64,000 nt of DNA from Hygrocybe punicea (GCA_963556145.1 OY744462.1:4030001-4094000), one strand, 5' to 3'; shown: positions 10,917-21,780, numbered from the stretch's first letter. Numbers and translations: made by a program. Notes: generated from the sequence alone by a model not told the origin.

Positions 10917-11930
10917 CCAGCATGGCAATGGGGATGGCAGTGGTTGCGACCACGACAATAGGACAAGCAGGATGGCACAAGCAAGACGGCGACTAGGACG
11001 ATGAGCACGAACACCCCACCAGCACACACACCACGGCAGTACCAGCAAGCAGTGTTAGTGCAGGCCAGGAGGAGCAGTGCTGGGAGCAGCCAGCATGATG
11101 GTGAGGATGTGGCGAGGTGGAATGTTTCAAGTAAGCCAAGCTGCTTTCTTCTCTTGCCACTAGCAATACTCACATGGGTACCCATGCCAGTGTCAGTTCT
11201 AGCACCGGCACCAGCATTAGCACCAGCAACAGCATCACCACTGGCAGTGCCGTGGCATGTGTTTCTGCAGCAGCGCTGCTATTATGGGGGGCAAAGTGAT
11301 GCTGGTGGGCTCTCATAACGTACTGCTTACCCTCTCTGCTGCTGCCCTTTGAGAAGTTGACATCCACAGCTCATTCCAACATGCACCTACTCCACTGCCC
11401 TCGCACGCGCCAGTTCCAGCATGGCACACCGATGGCACCAGCACAGCACACTGACGGTACCAGCATGGCACAACAATGGTGCCAGCTGGCACTAGCACCA
11501 GCACCCATGCCAGTACCAGCATGGCAACAGTGCCAGTGCTGGTGGTGATCACGAGGATGAGGATGATGGAAACAAGGTCTTTAAATGTACCAGCGCAGAG
11601 CAAATGTCTATCCTTGTAAGCCCTTTTATTGACTCGCTCTCCATGCAATCATCAACTGATCATTTTTGTTTCAGGCTGCTATTATGGGGGGCAAAGTGAT
11701 GCTAGTGGGCATGGGCTCTCATAATGTACTGCTTCACCTCTCTGCTGCCACCCTTCAAGATGTCGACATCCATGGCTCATTCCAATATGCAAACACCTAC
11801 TGCCCTCACCCTTCTTGCCTCTGGCAAACTCAAAAATGATCAGGACAGGCATCAGGACCAGGACCAGGACCAGTGACAGTGCCAGGACCAGTGCAGGACC
11901 AGCACTAGCACCAGTAATGCTTAGTTGTAG
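10917..11930. repeat. CAGCACCAG-type minisatellites and a 115-bp direct repeat
   Basis: Stretches of ACCAGCACCAGCATGGCA-like repeats at 10917-11260, 11390-11560 and 11850-11920. A longer block beginning CTGCTATTATGGGGGGCAAA occurs twice, at about 11276-11390 and 11677-11800, in the same orientation. No gene is seen. Confidence 0.6.
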
Positions 11931-11939
11931 TAGCCTAGT

Positions 11940-12114
11940 AATCATTCATTAAAACTATAATTTTATTCATAAAAATAATGGAATAAGTGAAATTAAGTAG
12001 ATGGACCTTCTTAATTCCACTTAATCACTTAACTACTTAAAAAGCCTTAATTTATAAAATAAGTTGGATTAAGTCAGATTAAGTCAGATTAAGTAAACCT
12101 ATGTTTTCCTGATG
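11940..12114. repeat. Right subterminal region and TIR of CACTA-like element
   Basis: Many short CTTAAT / ATTAAG motifs lead into the right inverted repeat. The left end (7708-7800) has the mirror set. Such subterminal repeats are transposase-binding regions in CACTA elements (known for the family; inferred here). Confidence 0.55.
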
Positions 12115-12117
12115 AAA

Positions 12118-12900
12118 GTGGTACGATGTTTCTCATTGCGTTGTACTGACCCCCTCTTCCTCATGCTCCCCCATACACGAGATCTCTATCCCTTGCAGCC
12201 AGACGGGCAAACCAAGTGGGGACCAGTTAGGGGGGACCCCCTTTACCTCATTTGTGTCCACCATGAGGGCTCAGTGGATCCTGTCCTCTGTGTTCATGCT
12301 TCGTGCACCTCTGCCAACTTTTTCACAACCAGAGGTCAGTACTGACACGTAGTTTTATTAGTTTCCTCAGTTTTCTTAGCTGCGTAGCATAGAAGGGTGG
12401 CTATCTGAGCCATGGAAGGTGTGATTGTGCAGTCTGTGCATGATTCCCTTTCACCCTTCTGAAATCAATGGAGGGGGATGGCTGTCTGGGCTGTGGAGGG
12501 TGTGGTTGTGCAGTCTGTGCACGGCCCTCCTTCAGTCTCCAATATAAGTAGAGGGGGCAATCCGTGCCATGGGAGTTGTAATTGTGCAGTCTGTGCATCA
12601 TTCACTTCCACCCTCTGGATGTGTGGTTTTGAGGATGGTCTCACTGGACCCTTCGATGACTCGAGACCGGGACTTCATCAGACCTCCCTTGAGACTTGTC
12701 TAGAGCACTGAGTAAAATTTAAAATAAGGCTGGTCTCTCTGGAGCCTTTAAAGACTTGACACTGAGACTTTGTTGGACCTTCCTTGACACTTGCCTGATA
12801 TTGTCAGAGTTTTATTCAATTCTCTTGAAAATCACCTAATATTTGCATGAATAATGTAATAATGGCATGTCATACAACAAAAGAGATGGAGGCTGTGTGT
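12118..12900. repeat. Right flanking repeat and 88-bp tandem repeat; otherwise non-coding
   Basis: 12118-12245 repeats the block at 7556-7690. At 12385-12610 a unit of about 88 bp containing GTGATTGTGCAGTCTGTGCA occurs three times with divergence. A second small duplication (GGACCTTCCTTGA / GAGACTTGTCT motifs) lies at 12630-12790. No gene is recognised. Confidence 0.5.
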
Positions 12901-13017
12901 ACTAGCTAGGTGTTGATAAAAGGGACATGGGAGGGGTCATGTTTATGGTGAATAGAGAGCTAAGAGCAAACCAGAAAACATGTTGACATGTCAAACAATG
13001 ATTAATCATATTTTCCC

Positions 13018-14085
13018 ACAGGTAAAACAAATGGAAAAACATTTTTTCTCAACTTGAACAACATTGCTATAACTTTCAAACACCTCATCCCTACTGCTGA
13101 GTTCAGAGAACAAGAGCTTCTTGATGACATTACAAGATTGAGATATAAAGCCACATTGCCAGAACATATTGCACAAAATGTTTGGTCATTAATCATTCAA
13201 AATCTTCAATAATGGAAAGGCACTGAATATGTTCCTGTTAAAACAGATGCAACTTTGAAGTGGTCAGACAGTGATACCCTGGTGATTGCTCCCATAGCAG
13301 TCAGTCCATAGCACATCATTGAGAAGAACAAAAATAAGCAAGCAACCATGTCAACTTCTACTCCTTTGATCGCCGCAAAAGGATCTATTCCACATTTGTC
13401 CAGGAAGCATTTGTTGGAAACTGGTGAACTGCCAGCAGCTAAAAAACAATGAACAAATATGTCAGCTTCCCCAGCAGGTTTGCAGTGGGATGAAAACAAT
13501 TACAGTTGTGCATATGATTCTATCCCGGTTGTATTATTTGATCTCTGGAAGGAAAATCAGTTAGTATGGTCTGAAATGATATGAATAATTATCTGACTAC
13601 TTTATCTGATGGCTTCTCAGATATATTGAAAGGCAATATAACATTTGTGCAAATCAGAAATCAATTAATAGCTGTTTTGCATGATGAGCATCCTGCAATG
13701 GGACCTGTTGGAATCAGTGTTGCCACTCTAGCCAAGGATCTTTTACATATAGACACCGTAGTTGCATCTTTTCAGCATCAATATACAAGGTGTAAATTTA
13801 CTGAAAAACCAGTGGATAATCAACTTGGTTATGTTTTACATGAAGAAACTTCAGTTCAAGAGTCTACTATGAATTGGATGCAAACATTGTCCTAACAAAC
13901 ATGTAGAAGATGTTTCAAGTGTCAATCTGATATTTAACAATTCTTATTCTACAATAAAGTTCCACCTGTGCTTATTCTTGAATTTCCATTCATGGACATT
14001 GAGACCAGTCTGATACTTGAGTTGGAGACTGACAAAAGCATTAAGTTATTGGGGTTGAAAGGAATTGTGTATTAGTGTTCCTCAA
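13018..14085 (+). pseudogene. Cysteine-peptidase-like protein at 3' end of Helentron-like element
   Basis: A single frame can be followed from GKTNGKTFFLNLNNIAITF through WDENNYSCAYDSIPVVLFDLW (about 13490-13550), then MNNYLTTLSDGFSDILKG, HDEHPAMGPVGISVATLAK, a pair of cysteines (QTCRRCFKCQ) and LILEFPFMDIETSLILELE. The NYSCAYDS segment looks like the nucleophile region of USP/OTU-type papain-fold peptidases, and Helentrons often encode an OTU-type cysteine protease downstream of the helicase (family knowledge). Several in-frame stops (about 13210, 13308, 13450, 13581) and loss of the expected histidine region mark it as dead. It sits on the plus strand within 100 bp of the element's 3' end, where such a gene is expected. 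The peptidase clan is not certain. Confidence 0.5.
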
Positions 14086-14129
14086 AATGATTTATATGGT
14101 AATTGTAGGTCGGTGGAGGGTAAAGAATG

Positions 14130-14182
14130 GACCTTTGGGAAGAACTCGTTCATGCCATGTGAAGCACTGGCCCTCTAAACAA
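14130..14182 (+). repeat. Helentron-like 3' end motif
   Basis: GAAGAACTCGTTCATGCCATGTG, AGCACTGGCCC and CTCTAAACAA. The same motif on the other strand lies at about 23318-23365 and, diverged, at 23722-23765. GAAGAACTC is the inverted form of the 5' terminal GAGTTCTTC. Confidence 0.5.
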
Positions 14183-14506
14183 GTCTTTTCATGGATCCTC
14201 CAAGCATTTCTGAGTTTCTGTCAAACACACTTCTAATGGTATCAAATATGCTATAGGTTTTCAATCCAGGTTTTGTAATATAGTCAGAGATATATGCTAC
14301 AATGGCTTTGATTGCAGTACCAGAAAGAAGACTTGTAACATCAGAATTGCAGTGAAGTAGAAATGTTACAAGTGGTGTCAATGTATTGATCCAAGCTTCA
14401 CCCTTTTTCATATTCAATGCACCAGTTTTTGGGTCTACTTGTGTTGATTCAAACAAAGGTCTGGGAAATCTAGCTTTGCATTTACCATGTTTGTTCATGC
14501 AACTGG
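14183..14506 (-). pseudogene. Helitron Rep, Y2 nuclease segment (master element, piece 2)
   Basis: Minus-strand frame starting PSCMNKHGKCKARFPRPLF and containing IVAYISDYITKPG (14271-14294), which is the YxxxYxxK two-tyrosine catalytic motif of Helitron Rep proteins, then IFDTIRSVFDRNSEMLGG and SMKR. The upstream part of the same protein lies beyond the hAT element and ends KVQRKDR: removing the hAT and one 8-bp duplication rejoins the frame without a gap. Downstream the protein resumes at 7213 (DKARKL). The nuclease active site is thus complete in sequence but physically split. Confidence 0.8.
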
Positions 14507-14514
14507 GTCTGTCT
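14507..14514. repeat. hAT target-site duplication, left
   Basis: GTCTGTCT, identical to 17912-17919. Eight bases is the diagnostic length for the hAT superfamily. Confidence 0.85.
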
Positions 14515-14848
14515 TAGTGTTGCCACGGCTCGGTCCGGAACCGTTAGCCGTTGGAGCCGGACCGATAATTAGCCGAGCCGAGCCGTTCACTCAGCTAACA
14601 GTTAAACCTCGGCTTAGCCACGGCTAGCCGTTATTAGCCGTTACCAAATATCCAAATTAGGAAATTTAGGTTTCCAGCCTTTTTGCTGGCTACAACTTCA
14701 CTTGGATAACCCTCTGCTGCCTCCCATACCTCACGAACATGTACAGCCACAGTTCACAAGGTTTTCAGGTGTTTCTTTTTCTTTTTGCGTATCTCCACAT
14801 AGCCTACCTATGTACATGTACATGTATATGAAAAATATGAAAAATACC

Positions 14849-15120
14849 TATTTCATTGTCTTCCTGAATAGATCCATATTAAGCCTCAAACTTGGCCCGT
14901 GTAAGAATTTCTGAAAAGTCATTGCCATCCTTGAACGACTCGATTTCGATCCTCATCGACTGCTGACAACATCCACTTAGCCTTCTCGACCTCGCGCTTG
15001 AGCTTGCCCATTGCACTCAAGTTCAGCGACACATCAGTACCTGTCTTCTTCTTGTACGCCTTGACAAGATGGTCGATAACGCGGTTGTAAAAGTCCTCGC
15101 CTCCAAGATGAGCAAAGGAG
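14849..15120 (-). pseudogene. Captured HSP70 (ER BiP/Kar2-like) exon fragment
   Basis: Minus strand: AHLGGEDFYNRVIDHLVKAY, then [30 protein letters not shown], a one-base shift, [24 protein letters not shown], a second small shift, then [11 protein letters not shown]. This is the HSP70 nucleotide-binding domain from the HLGGEDF motif onward, about 90 codons; KKKTGTDV and LFRKTMK point to the ER paralogue (BiP/Kar2) more than the cytosolic one. Both edges are abrupt and there is no start or full domain, so it is host coding sequence picked up by the hAT element (Pack-type capture), not a gene. Similarity is high despite two shifts, so capture is probably not ancient. Confidence 0.85.
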
Positions 15121-15249
15121 GGAGAAGCCACCATGCGCTGGGGTCGGATGCGCAGACATCGAGGGAGGCGAGACATGGTAGTAAATTTGCAGAACGATTG
15201 TCGTCATGGTCGTTGTCGTCATGACAGCAGTTGTCGGTGTTGGTGTTGT

Positions 15250-17390
15250 CATACGAGGTGTGGGGGGTTGGATCATGTCGTGGGTGGTCGAAATCAGCGG
15301 CTGGAAGGTGCAGGAACCACCGAAAAAACTTGGGGGGGGTGGGGGGACAAATTGATGGCACGGGCGATTGGGAAGCGCCAGCCTGTCGTTTGTGGGCTAA
15401 ACGAGGTGCGCAGGGTTGTACCATGCCATGGGTGGTCGAAATCGGCAGGTGGAAGGTGCAGGAACTGCCGAAAAAACTTAGCAGGGGGGTGGGGGACAAA
15501 TTGATGGTGCACGCGATTGGGAAGCCCCAGCCTGTCATTTTCGGGCCATATGAGGTGCGGGTGATTGTACCATGCCGTGGCTGGTCAAAATCGGCAGGTG
15601 GAAGGTGCAGGAACCGCCCAAAAAAAACTTGGGGGGGTGAGGGGGACAATATGATGGCGTGGGTGATTGGGTAGCCCCAGCCTGTCGTTTGCGGGCTAAA
15701 CGAGGTGCGGGGGATTGTGCCATGCCGTGGGTGGTCGAAATCGGCAGGTGGAACTGCCGAAAAAACTTGGGAGGGGGGTGGGGGACAAATTAATGGTGCA
15801 GGCGATTGGGAAGCCCCAACCTGTCGTTTGCGGGCTAAACGAGGTGCGCAGGGTTGTACCATGTCGTGGGTGGTCGAAATCAGCGGGTGGAAGGTGCAGG
15901 AACCACTGAAAAAACTTGGGGGGGGGTGGGGGACAAATTGATGGCGTGGGCGATTGGGAAGCTCCAACCTGTCGTTTTCGGGCTAAACGAGGTGCGGGGG
16001 GTTGGATCATGTCGTGGGTGGTCGAAATCGGCAGGTGGAAGCACCAGGAACCGCCAAAGAAAACTTGGAGGGGTGGATGGGCAAAGTGATGGCGCGGGTG
16101 GCTGGGCAGCCCCGGGCTGTCGTTTTCATGCCGAACGAGGTGCAGGGGCCTGTGCCATGCCATGGGTGGTCGAAATTGGCGGGTGGAAGCAGCAGGAACG
16201 AATGCAAAAAAGGTGGTTGAGGTTGGGGGGCAAAGTGACGGCGCGAGTGATTGGGCAGCCCCGGGCTGTCATTTTCAGGCCGAAGGAGGAGTGGGGGTTG
16301 TACCATGCAGTGGGTGGTCGAAATCGGTGGGTGGAAACAGCAGGAACCGCCGAAAGAAATTTGGGGGTGGGTGGGGTGGACAACGTGATGGCGTGGGCGA
16401 TTGGGTAGCCCCAGCCTGTCGATTTCCGGCTGAACGAGGTGCGGGGGGTTGTGCCATGTCGTGGGTGGTCGAAATCGGCCAGTGGAAGGAGCAGGAACCA
16501 CCGAAAAAAAATTGGGGGGGGGTGTGGGACACATTGATGGCGTGGGCGATTGGGAGGCCCCAGCCTGTCATTTTCGGGCCAAGCGAGGTGCGGGGGCTTG
16601 AAGGATGCCATGGATGGTTGAAATCGGCGGGTGGAAGGTGCAGGAATCACCAAAAAAAACTTGGGGGGGTGAGGGGGACAATATGATGGCGTGGGTTATT
16701 GGGTAGCCCCAGACTGTCGTTTTTGGCCCATACGAGGTGCAGGGGATTGTAACATGTTGTGGGTGGTTGAAATCGGCGGGTGGAAGGTGCAGGAACCGCC
16801 GAAAACAACTGGGGGCTGCTGTGGGGGACAATGTGATGACACGGGCGATTTGGAAGCCCCAGCCAGTCGATTTCCGGCCAAACGAGGTGCGGGGCATTGT
16901 GCCATCTCGTGGGTGGTAGAAATCGTCGGGTGGAAGGTGCAGGAACCGCCGAAAACAACTTGGGGGTGCTGGGGGGGACAATGTGATGGCATGAGCGATT
17001 GGGCAGCCCCAGCCTGTCGTTTTCGAGCCAAACGAGGTGCGGGGGATTAAGAGGTGCTATGGGCAGTCGAAATTGCTAGGGGGAAGCAGCAGGAACCGCC
17101 CAAAAAAACTTGGAGGAGGTGGGGGGGGCAAAGTGATGGCGCGCGCGATTGGCTGGCACCAGCCTATCATTTTGATGTGAAACGAGGTGCGGGGGTTCAA
17201 AGATGCCTTGTGTGCTCGATATCAGTGGGAGGCAGCAGCAGGAACCGCCGAACAAAGCTTGGAGGAGGTGGGGGGGTGCAAAGTGAAGGGACGCGCGATT
17301 GGGCAGCCCCGGCCAGAAGTTATCAGTCCAAATGAGGTGCGGCATGCAGTGGGCAGTCGAAAGCGACGGGTGGAGACAACAGAAGCCGCC
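15250..17390. repeat. 148-bp minisatellite, about 14-15 copies, inside hAT
   Basis: The motif AACGAGGTGCGGGGG recurs at about 15250, 15403, 15550, 15698, 15839, 15987, 16135, 16285, 16434, 16585, 16733, 16882, 17032 and 17181, that is every 141-151 bases. Each unit also has GGGTGGTCGAAATCGG, CAGGAACCGCCGAAA, a G run and a GCCCCAGCCTGTCG box. Units diverge by roughly 10-20 percent by eye. Long open frames across the array on both strands are periodic artefacts. Confidence 0.88.
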
Positions 17391-17911
17391 CGATGAACTG
17401 GGGAAGTAAATCACAACAAAATGACAGTCACCTCATTTGATGTAGTGCTGTTGCCGTCGTTGCCACTGCTGCTGTTTGCCGTCGCCGTGGTCATTGGTCA
17501 TTGCTGCTGCTGTCCGGGCGGCTGTTGCCTCGAGATAATTTGTGCTGTAATCAGAAATAAGTTGGTAGTAAAAAAAAAACAAAGATTCAAGAAAAGACAT
17601 AGTGGGAGTGGGCACGTTGCCACTTCATTCCTCGCCCCTCTGCTGGTCGCCATTGGCCTTTGTTTTGGGTTGGCCTGCGTTGTCGCGAGCTGGTGTGGCT
17701 GTGGCTGTTGGCGTGGTGTCACTGGTGTGCTCCGCATGTTTGTGTGGTGAGATTGGTGACCTTGGTGGTTGTCCGCTATTAATTTCCTTTTTTGGATGGC
17801 TAACCGTGGTTTAGCCGTTCCACAACGGTCCGGTCCGGCTAACAACCCATATATGGGTTAGCCGTTGTTAGCCGTAGCCGAGCCGAGCCGGACCGAGCCG
17901 TGGCAACACTA

Positions 17912-17919
17912 GTCTGTCT
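17912..17919. repeat. hAT target-site duplication, right
   Basis: GTCTGTCT, matching 14507-14514. Confidence 0.85.
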
Positions 17920-20900
17920 TTTCTCTGAACTTTCTCATTGTTAGCACTATTTCTGCCACAATTATGAACATTGGAGTGTAAAATCAAATGATCAACAGTG
18001 TTTTCAAATCTCTTCCACCATGAATTCACCTGTTTGCAATCATGACAATTGTTGTTACTGTTCACATCATGCCTAATCATACACATAGGTGGGGGTGCTT
18101 CAGGCAGAGTCTGAGTGGGATCCTTACAGTCTTCTTGTTCAGACTTTAGGTTTACTTTAGCTTTGACTTCATCCATAGTTCCAGTCTTGAATTCACCAAT
18201 GTGCACACTTTCCAAATACTCTACAAAGGCTTGCTGAAAGTTTGAGGTGGGATCCATTATTTTGTCTCTGATTTCTTGGGGTGACAAACATCCTTTGAGC
18301 CATAGTAGTATGTGCATGTGAAGTGTGAGACGTCCTTGTTGCTCCACTGTGCCATAGTATGCCTTGGTGTTGCCATAAAAGCCAGAATGCTTTAAACCAA
18401 GTCCCAGGACATGTTTGATAAAGAGCTCTACCATAAAGTGAAAGAATCTAGCACCAGCCACTGGATTTTCTGCAATAAGTCCATAGCGCTCATCATATCC
18501 TCTAAGCTCAGGTGTGAATGTTTCTTTTGTATCAGCATAATATAGGGAGAGTGGATGCATGTTATCAGCTGGTGAAAATGTAATGAACCAGGAAGATGCA
18601 CCTACAAAGGACATCAGAGACCATACTTCATTTCTCATGTATTTCTTGCTTGTGAGTGATCCTTTTACATGACTTCCTACATGATCAATATCTTTAATTA
18701 ATTGGAAACAAAGCTTCTCTTCATCTGTTTCAGGAGTAACATGTTAATTATCTTCCATTTTTCTAGCAATGTTATTTAAAACTCCAAGATCAACATCCAT
18801 TAATCTTTGTGAGATGTGTTCAAATTTTGCTTTTTCAGCTAATAAATAGCCAGCTGTTGTAGACTCTTTTATTTGCTCATGGTTTAATGCAATCAAAGGA
18901 AAGTGGGGATCTTTCTGAAACCTCTTGTCATGATACATTAAAAAATGTCTCTTGTGTTTGATTTCAGAAATCTTTCCTTGAATCAGTGAGTTACCAATTC
19001 CACCAAGTCCATAGGGAAACAACCATGGCATCATTTGAGGGAACAACTGAGGATTATTGTAGATGGATTGTGGATCACTCTCATGTCCAATTGCCAGGAT
19101 CTTTTTATTATCCATCAAATGTTTTAAGGCAATGGCTTTTATGGCTTTGATACTTTTGGTAGAGTACTCTTCACCTGTGAGACCATGAACTACAAATGGA
19201 CACATGCCTGTCTCAGTGCCTTCTTCCTCTTCCATGTCATTAACAGCAGTGGCTTCTGGGTTTTTGTTGACAAAGGATTGTCTGTACTCTACCACAACTG
19301 GTATGTCATTCTCAGGATATTGCTTCAAGTTTTCTTCTGAAATCTTCAAGTCATAATGGTCACAGTGGTTCAGTTTCAACCAGTTCAAAGCAGTGGCAAC
19401 TTTGTTTCTCCTAACAAGCAATGGTGTTCTCTCAAAATCAGACTTGGTAGGCTTACATGATCCTGTATAAATGAATGCAGGTACTTGATCCAACTCATCA
19501 ACAGGTGGGGGTAAAATGTCATAAATCTTTGGAGTTGGATTGGCAAATGTAATAGCATTAGCTCTCATCTTATGCATTCCTGAAGAAACTCTCACAATGC
19601 ATCTATTGTGTCTCACTCTAGCAATTAACAGTTGCTCTGCCTAAGACAAGTTACTCAATTCATTAGGAATTTGTCCAAGCCATAAACCATTTGCCAGTGA
19701 CATAGCTGGGCATTTTCCTTTCCCCAAAGACTTACAACACTTCTTGCAAATGCCATGTAGATCTTCAATTATTACAGGGCTGTCTGAAGATTCAATTGGA
19801 TCATTTACTGAGAAGTGCTCTTTTTGAGTTATACCAGCTTGTTTCAAACAACTTAAATTAAACTCTGTGTAACTTTGCAATTGTGACACTGGAGTCAATC
19901 TTCCACAGACAGCACAACCAGATTCAATGAATTTGTTGGGAGAGGTATCACTACAAAATCCTGACATAATAGTGTGTTGCAATTTGGCTGAAGGTGGATC
20001 AGGAGGGAATTGAATATTATCTCTGTAAGTTTGAACAGCAATCTGGTTTATTTGTGCATGCTGCTCAGGGTGATTTATGGTATGTCTTCTAACTGCATTT
20101 AGTGTGTGTTGCAGATGCTTTTCATGATAATCAACCTTCAATTTTGTAACAGCTGCAAGGTTTTGTGTTGCATGCTTCTCAGGATTTTCCAGATGAAATT
20201 TCTGGACAGCTGCTATGTTTTGTGCTGCATGCTTCTCAGGATTTTCCCAATGAAATTTCTGGACAGCTACTTGGTTGTGTTTTGAATGCTTGGCAGGATT
20301 GTCACCCTGAAATTTCTTAACAGCTGCAAGATTTTGTTTTGCATTTTTGTCAGGATTTTCACTTTGAAATTTCTGTACAGCTGTAAGATTTGTTTTGCAT
20401 GTTTGTCAGGATTTTCACTCTGAAATTTCTGTACAGCTGCAAGATTTTGTTGTGCATATTTGTTGGGATTTTGTCCTTTGAACTTATTTACTGCTCTGAT
20501 GTTCAAAGTTTTCTTGTGAATTGCAATTGCTTCATTGTCAATAAATTCAAAGACAGATACAAATTCAGGGTAGTTGGAGCACACATGAGTCTGAATTGCA
20601 GTTTGAATTGATGCATGATTCATTTTTGAGTGTACAAGAATGCTATGACTAGCTGCAATCACTTTCAAGTTTGGAATGGTCAACTTCGGAATCAACAATT
20701 CAAATGGGTGATTGACAATTACAAGTGACTTTTCAGATGATGATTCCAGTGAGAGTGCTTCATCTTTTGGCAGGTAAGAATGGAATTTACATTTAGATGC
20801 ATCCATACTAGTATTGTCATTGGTTGAAGCAGGCATTAGTTCATGAAGTGAGAATACATTTGCTTTGCCTCCACCAATGCATTTAATATGAATGTTGGCA

Positions 20901-21181
20901 TTGAAGGATATATTTTCAGACTTGAAAATGTCAAATAATTTCAAAGTTTTATTGCAAATATATTGAGCAGATACTTGAAAAGCTAGGTAATGATACAGAA
21001 CCAAGAACAACAACAGAATGGCTCCATTGGCTAATATAGGTTGCTTTGTAACATATTGCAAGTAAGCTCTGAAGTCATGTTTTCTGAATAGATTCTGTTG
21101 AAGTTTCAACTTAATATACATGCACTTATTAGCAATGCTGGTTGCACAATGATACTCAGAAAGTAAAACGCACATGTTCAA
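17912..21181 (-). pseudogene. Helitron Rep protein with HUH motif (master element, piece 1)
   Basis: Replication-initiator nuclease of a rolling-circle Helitron. From 21181 downward it has: a conserved N-terminal region (GGGKANVFSLHELMPAS); seven or eight copies of a 17-20 residue tandem unit (AVQKFQSENPDKHAKQ type, about 20500-20150); a cysteine-pair region; the Helitron N domain (PQLFPQMMPWLFPYGLGGIG, KHKRHFLMYHDKRFQ); SSWFITFSPADNMHPL; and GRLTLHMHILLWLKG, whose HMH (18312-18320) is the HUH metal-binding motif. It ends KVQRKDR at the hAT junction and continues at 14506. Stops at 18744 and 19641 and a frame break near 20395 show decay. The helicase half is missing from the window. Confidence 0.8.
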
Positions 21182-21780
21182 GAAGATTCTGGCATATAGT
21201 TCAAATAGAAAAGAGGTATGAGCTGATAAAGAACAAATTCAGTGCTGTTGTGGATATTTGTGATTTTTTCAGGGTTTGGTGATATGGAGGAAGAAGTGGA
21301 CTGGAGACCAATATGATGAAATGGGATTAAATTTGGTAAATAAGGGTGATTTTCATACTTTGGCAAATTGTCTTTATAAAAATTCAAAGTAACTGGGCAT
21401 AGAATGACATTGTGTATGACAGAGACAGTTGGTGTGACAGGGACATTTTGTATGACATTTGCAGGAGGCACAAGGCCAATCCCAGTGACAGCACATTGTG
21501 TCCAAGACATTGCAATGATAAAAATCATAAGACATTGTGACATGGATGATATTTTTAACATTTTTGTGAACAGGTTTATAGTTTTTATGACAATAGAAGC
21601 TGGATAACGATATTTGTATGTCAAATATATCTGAAGAAGATAAATAAACAACATACCAATACAGATTCCACAACACATTACAGTACAAATGCAAAAATTC
21701 CAAGAAATTCCGCATTTTAAGGCTATATATGAATATAATATGTAAACATCTGATCATAGATGGTAATAGATTCATACCTG
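21178..21780 (-). pseudogene. Cys/His-rich N-terminal frame of Helitron (copy B)
   Basis: Counterpart of 4685-5060, with CHWDWPCASCKCHTKCPCH followed by NCLCHTQCHSMPSYFEF. Upstream residues include MSYDFYHCNVLDTMC. Two diverged copies keep the cysteines and histidines, which argues that this frame was translated and folded around zinc; it may be a first exon of the Rep gene. Function is inferred only. Confidence 0.4.

Larger units (their letters stand above)
7708..12114. mobile_element. CACTA-like non-autonomous TIR element
   Basis: Terminal inverted repeats: left CACCAGGAAAACACAGGTTT, right end (reverse complement) CATCAGGAAAACATAGGTTT, both continuing as ACTTAATCTGACTTAATC. AAA on both sides (7705-7707, 12115-12117) fits a 3-bp target duplication, as do repeated ACTTAA subterminal motifs. 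Together these suggest a CACTA/EnSpm-type element, although the ends read CACCA/CATCA rather than CACTA. No transposase is seen. The interior holds an LTR element and GGTACTGGTGCTGG-type minisatellites. Confidence 0.6.
7214..14182 (+). mobile_element. Helentron-like element inserted in Helitron Rep gene
   Basis: Insertion between codons of the Rep gene (host codes SMKR at 14.19 kb and DKARKL at 7.21 kb). The left end, TTATGAGTTCTTCCATTTAT, is a diverged match to the family 5' terminus. The right end contains GAAGAACTCGTTCATGCCAT, an inverted copy of that start, followed by about 30 bases to CTCTAAACAA. An inverted subterminal repeat near the 3' end fits Helentron anatomy. GTCTTTT is present on both sides (7210-7216 and 14183-14189) and may be a duplication or chance, so limits are good to a few bases. 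The only element gene left is the cysteine-peptidase-like pseudogene near the 3' end; the rest is filled by a CACTA-like element and repeats. Confidence 0.6.
14515..17911. mobile_element. Non-autonomous hAT element with captured HSP70 fragment
   Basis: The ends are perfect inverted repeats, TAGTGTTGCCACGGCTCGG at the left and its reverse complement at the right, continuing for 20-odd bases, and flanked by the 8-bp duplication GTCTGTCT. Subterminal regions at both ends (14530-14650, 17790-17900) are dense in TTAGCCG/CGGCTAA motifs, the type of multiple short site that hAT transposases bind. There is no transposase. The cargo is an HSP70 (BiP-like) coding fragment at 14849-15120 and a 148-bp tandem array at 15250-17390. 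The element disrupts the Helitron Rep gene between the HUH and Y2 motifs. Confidence 0.88.

Noticed and set aside
8228..10921. Target-site duplication for the 155-bp LTR element
   Set aside because: GCCGG on the left and CCAGC on the right do not match; not claimed.
15023..16981. Several open frames of 100-300 codons on both strands at 15.0-17.0 kb
   Set aside because: They follow the 148-bp satellite; the period is not the sign of a protein domain and frames exist on both strands because of biased composition.
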